From Phytopseudomonas punonensis (GTDB lineage Bacteria > Pseudomonadota > Gammaproteobacteria > Pseudomonadales > Pseudomonadaceae): a DNA stretch of 64,000 nucleotides. The translations under genes and the position numbers were made by a program. The DNA is taken from NCBI RefSeq assembly GCF_900142655.1, contig NZ_FRBQ01000003.1, positions 374,060 to 438,059 on the forward strand, read 5' to 3'. A model generated the notes under the pieces. The model was not told the DNA's origin and made no database searches. It saw only the letters and a list, made by a program, of their open reading frames with translations. Numbering within the stretch: the first letter of the stretch is position 1; the number at the start of each line of letters is the position of its first letter. This document shows, one piece after another, positions 61,927-64,000 of the stretch.

Positions 61927-63135
61927 TTGATTATTCACCCTAAAGTTCGTGGCTTCATCTGTACCACCACCCACCCGCTGGGTTGCGAGCGCAACGTGGC
62001 CGAGCAGATCGAGGCGACACGCAAACTGGGCGTGCGTAATGACGGTCCGAAAAAGGTTCTGGTGATCGGTGCTTCCAGCGGCTACGGCCTGGCTGCGCGC
62101 ATCACTGCCGCCTTCGGTTTTGGCGCCGATACCCTGGGCGTATTCTTCGAGAAGCCGGGAACCGAAACCAAGGCCGGCACCGCTGGCTGGTACAACTCGG
62201 CAGCGTTCGACAAGTTCGCCAAGGCCGAGGGCCTGTACAGCAAGTCGATCAACGGCGATGCGTTCTCCGATGAAGCCCGCGCCAAGGTCATCGAGCTGAT
62301 CAAGAACGAGATGGGCGGCAAGGTCGACCTGATCGTCTACTCCCTGGCTTCGCCGGTGCGCAAGCTGCCGCAGAGCGGTGAAGTGATCCGTTCGGCGCTC
62401 AAGCCCATCGGCCAGCCATACAAGTCGACCGCCATCGACACCAACAAGGACACCATCATCGAGGCGTCCATCGAGCCGGCCAGCGAGCAGGAAGTTGCCG
62501 ACACCGTGACCGTCATGGGCGGCCAGGACTGGCAGCTGTGGATCGACGCCCTGGCTGGCGCCGACGTGTTGGCCGAAGGTGCGCGTACCGTGGCCTTCAG
62601 CTACATCGGCACTGAAATCACCTGGCCGATCTACTGGCACGGCGCGCTGGGCAAGGCCAAGCAGGATCTGGACGAAACCGCTCTGCGCCTGGACCAGAAA
62701 CTGGCCGATGAAGTCAAAGGTGGCGCCAACGTGGCGGTGCTCAAGTCGGTGGTCACCCAGGCCAGCTCGGCGATTCCGGTGATGCCGCTGTACCTGTCGA
62801 TGGTCTTCAAGATCATGCAGGAGAAGGGCGTCCACGAAGGCACCCAGGACCAGCTCGACCGCCTGTTCCGTGACCGCCTGTACCGCGCCGATGGCGCCCC
62901 GGCCGAGGTCGACGAAAAAGCCCGCCTGCGCCTGGACGACTGGGAGCTGCGCGACGACGTACAGGACGCCTGCAAGGCCATGTGGCCACAGGTGACTACC
63001 GAGAACCTGTTCGAAATGACCGACTATGCCGGTTACAAGAAGCAGTTCCTCAACCTGTTCGGCTTCGAGCGCAGTGATGTGGACTACGATGCCGACGTTG
63101 CCACCGACGTCGAATTCGACGTGGTGCAGCTGTAA
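61927..63135 (+). CDS. fabV: enoyl-ACP reductase FabV
   Basis: 402 residues from a TTG start with GAGG nine bases upstream. FabV signature throughout: [20 protein letters not shown] at the start, [19 protein letters not shown] for the nucleotide site, and catalytic Tyr236 and Lys245 in the Y-x8-K motif ([13 protein letters not shown]). FabV reduces the trans-2 double bond of enoyl-ACP with NADH in fatty acid elongation. It is insensitive to triclosan in pseudomonads, as known for the family. Monocistronic, with a good terminator. Confidence 0.96.
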   Translation: MIIHPKVRGFICTTTHPLGCERNVAEQIEATRKLGVRNDGPKKVLVIGASSGYGLAARITAAFGFGADTLGVFFEKPGTETKAGTAGWYNSAAFDKFAKAEGLYSKSINGDAFSDEARAKVIELIKNEMGGKVDLIVYSLASPVRKLPQSGEVIRSALKPIGQPYKSTAIDTNKDTIIEASIEPASEQEVADTVTVMGGQDWQLWIDALAGADVLAEGARTVAFSYIGTEITWPIYWHGALGKAKQDLDETALRLDQKLADEVKGGANVAVLKSVVTQASSAIPVMPLYLSMVFKIMQEKGVHEGTQDQLDRLFRDRLYRADGAPAEVDEKARLRLDDWELRDDVQDACKAMWPQVTTENLFEMTDYAGYKKQFLNLFGFERSDVDYDADVATDVEFDVVQL

Positions 63136-63157
63136 GCCGCACGCACTAGCGGCATGC

Positions 63158-63185
63158 AAAAAGGGACGCTTCGGCGTCCCTTTTT
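63158..63185 (+). terminator. rho-independent terminator of fabV
   Basis: AAAAAGGGACGC and GCGTCCCTTTTT pair around TTCG, ending in five T. It is 22 bp after the fabV stop and may also serve the convergent oxidoreductase gene. Confidence 0.92.
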
Positions 63186-63204
63186 GTTGGCTGCTCGATA
63201 AGCC

Positions 63205-64000
63205 TCAGCTCACCGGTTCGCTGGTGTTGACGTACTCTGGCACTTTGGCCAGCGGTAGGCGGCGAGCCTGCTCGACACTGACGCCAGGGCGCTTGGGCAG
63301 CGGGTCGAGGCGTTGTGGTCGGCCGGTTTCCAGGGCGCGTTCGATGGCTTCGAGCACGCGCACGTCGCGCCAACCTTCATCGCCGTCCGGCTCCGGCTCA
63401 CGGTTCTGCAGGATGCAGTCGGAGAAGTACTGGGTTTCACCGGCGAACTGGTCGACCACTGGATGCTCGTGCTCAGTGGTCTTGCCGCCGATGGTGGCGC
63501 GGTAACTGACCGCCGTGCCTTCGCCAAAGCCGAAGCAGGGAGAGGCTTCGAATTCACCCTTGCTGCCGAGCACCTGAAAACGCTCGGTGTAGGGCAGGCT
63601 GTAGCTGACGGTGAATGTGGCCATGCGCTCGTCGGCAAAGCGCATGGTCACAGCGACCGTGTCTGGCGTGTTGATTTCGCGTCCCGGTGTTTGCACGGCC
63701 ACGGCGCGCACTTCCAGGGGCTCGTCGTCGAACAGGTTGCGCACGGCGTTGATCGGATATGGCCCCATGTCGGTCACCGGCCCGGCCCAGTAGCCGCTCT
63801 GCATGCGGTGGTTGGCTGGATCGACGGTCTGCGTGAAGGTGGCGTTGAACAGCCGAGGGTCGCCGATATCACCGGCGCGAACGCGGTGAATCATCTCCAC
63901 GGTGCCAGGTTCGAAGTGCAGGCGGTAGGCTATCATCAGCTTGGCGCCCGAGCGTTCGGCCGCTGCGGTAATGGCCTGGCAGTCTTCCTGGCTGGTGGCC
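63205..64000 (-). CDS. Gfo/Idh/MocA-family oxidoreductase, C-terminal part (cut by window edge)
   Basis: At least 264 residues, open to the right edge of the window. Visible segments include MIAYRLHFEPGTVEMIHRVR, GYWAGPVTDMGPYPINAVRN with the conserved catalytic-region Asp-Met-Gly and PYPIN, and a beta-sheet C-terminal domain ending in LPLAKVPEYVNTSEP. The fold is that of NAD(P)-dependent sugar or inositol dehydrogenases (GFO_IDH_MocA). The N-terminal Rossmann domain lies outside. The substrate is unknown. Confidence 0.88.
   Translation of the reverse strand, partial: ATSQEDCQAITAAAERSGAKLMIAYRLHFEPGTVEMIHRVRAGDIGDPRLFNATFTQTVDPANHRMQSGYWAGPVTDMGPYPINAVRNLFDDEPLEVRAVAVQTPGREINTPDTVAVTMRFADERMATFTVSYSLPYTERFQVLGSKGEFEASPCFGFGEGTAVSYRATIGGKTTEHEHPVVDQFAGETQYFSDCILQNREPEPDGDEGWRDVRVLEAIERALETGRPQRLDPLPKRPGVSVEQARRLPLAKVPEYVNTSEPVS

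Overview
The window is GC-rich, gene-dense, and reads as a gamma-proteobacterial chromosome segment, most likely Pseudomonas (sensu lato, perhaps the mendocina/oleovorans side). Reasons: near-canonical YcaC, FabV and YghA-type proteins, several Pseudomonas-type small proteins (two of DUF1652 type), many hybrid kinases and chemoreceptors, and short inverted-repeat elements of pseudomonad type. The species was not determined. No tRNA, rRNA, CRISPR array or prophage was seen.

Layout. 1-0.9 kb: 5' end of a LysR regulator divergent from ycaC. 1.2-11.6 kb: five co-directional signalling genes (Cache-type hybrid kinase, REC-HD-GYP phosphodiesterase, chemoreceptor, CHASE/PAS hybrid kinase with HPt, REC-GGDEF cyclase), a candidate c-di-GMP/chemotaxis cluster. 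11.6-19.7 kb: small hypotheticals, a large MscS-type channel, remnants of an IS and of a YdeP-like molybdoenzyme, a YghA-type dehydrogenase and several small stress-type genes. 19.8-28.2 kb: a chemoreceptor with a C-terminal sensor-like domain, an enolase-superfamily sugar-acid dehydratase with a LacI regulator, pnuC-nadR for nicotinamide riboside salvage, a zinc alcohol dehydrogenase and small paralogous proteins. 28.4-32.6 kb: a DUF892 ferritin-like protein, a membrane protein, SCO1/SenC and CtaG-like copper/cytochrome oxidase assembly genes, and a chemoreceptor.

33.0-38.4 kb is the most striking part. A tightly overlapping operon encodes RsbR, RsbS, RsbT, a fused HATPase-SpoIIE phosphatase, a soluble histidine kinase and a REC-PAS-kinase-REC hybrid. 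This is a complete Gram-negative stressosome wired to a phosphorelay rather than to a visible sigma factor. It is followed by an HBM-type chemoreceptor with a good FliA promoter, and by two more hybrid kinases related to the last gene of the operon (40.9-48.2 kb). Between these two lie NUDIX, DoxX, KGG-repeat and DUF1652 genes.

48.3-64 kb: a periplasmic solute-binding protein, a GAF/degenerate GGDEF/EAL protein, a LysE exporter and an AGCS symporter. Then comes an AT-rich P-loop ATPase gene next to a membrane-anchored Mrr-type nuclease (candidate defence island). After it are an SDR/HxlR pair, small envelope proteins including a Rap1a-LprI fusion, a SulP transporter, a 160-bp inverted-repeat element, fabV with a palindromic operator candidate, and a truncated Gfo/Idh/MocA oxidoreductase.

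All family calls come from reading translated sequence and motifs by eye. No database search was run.
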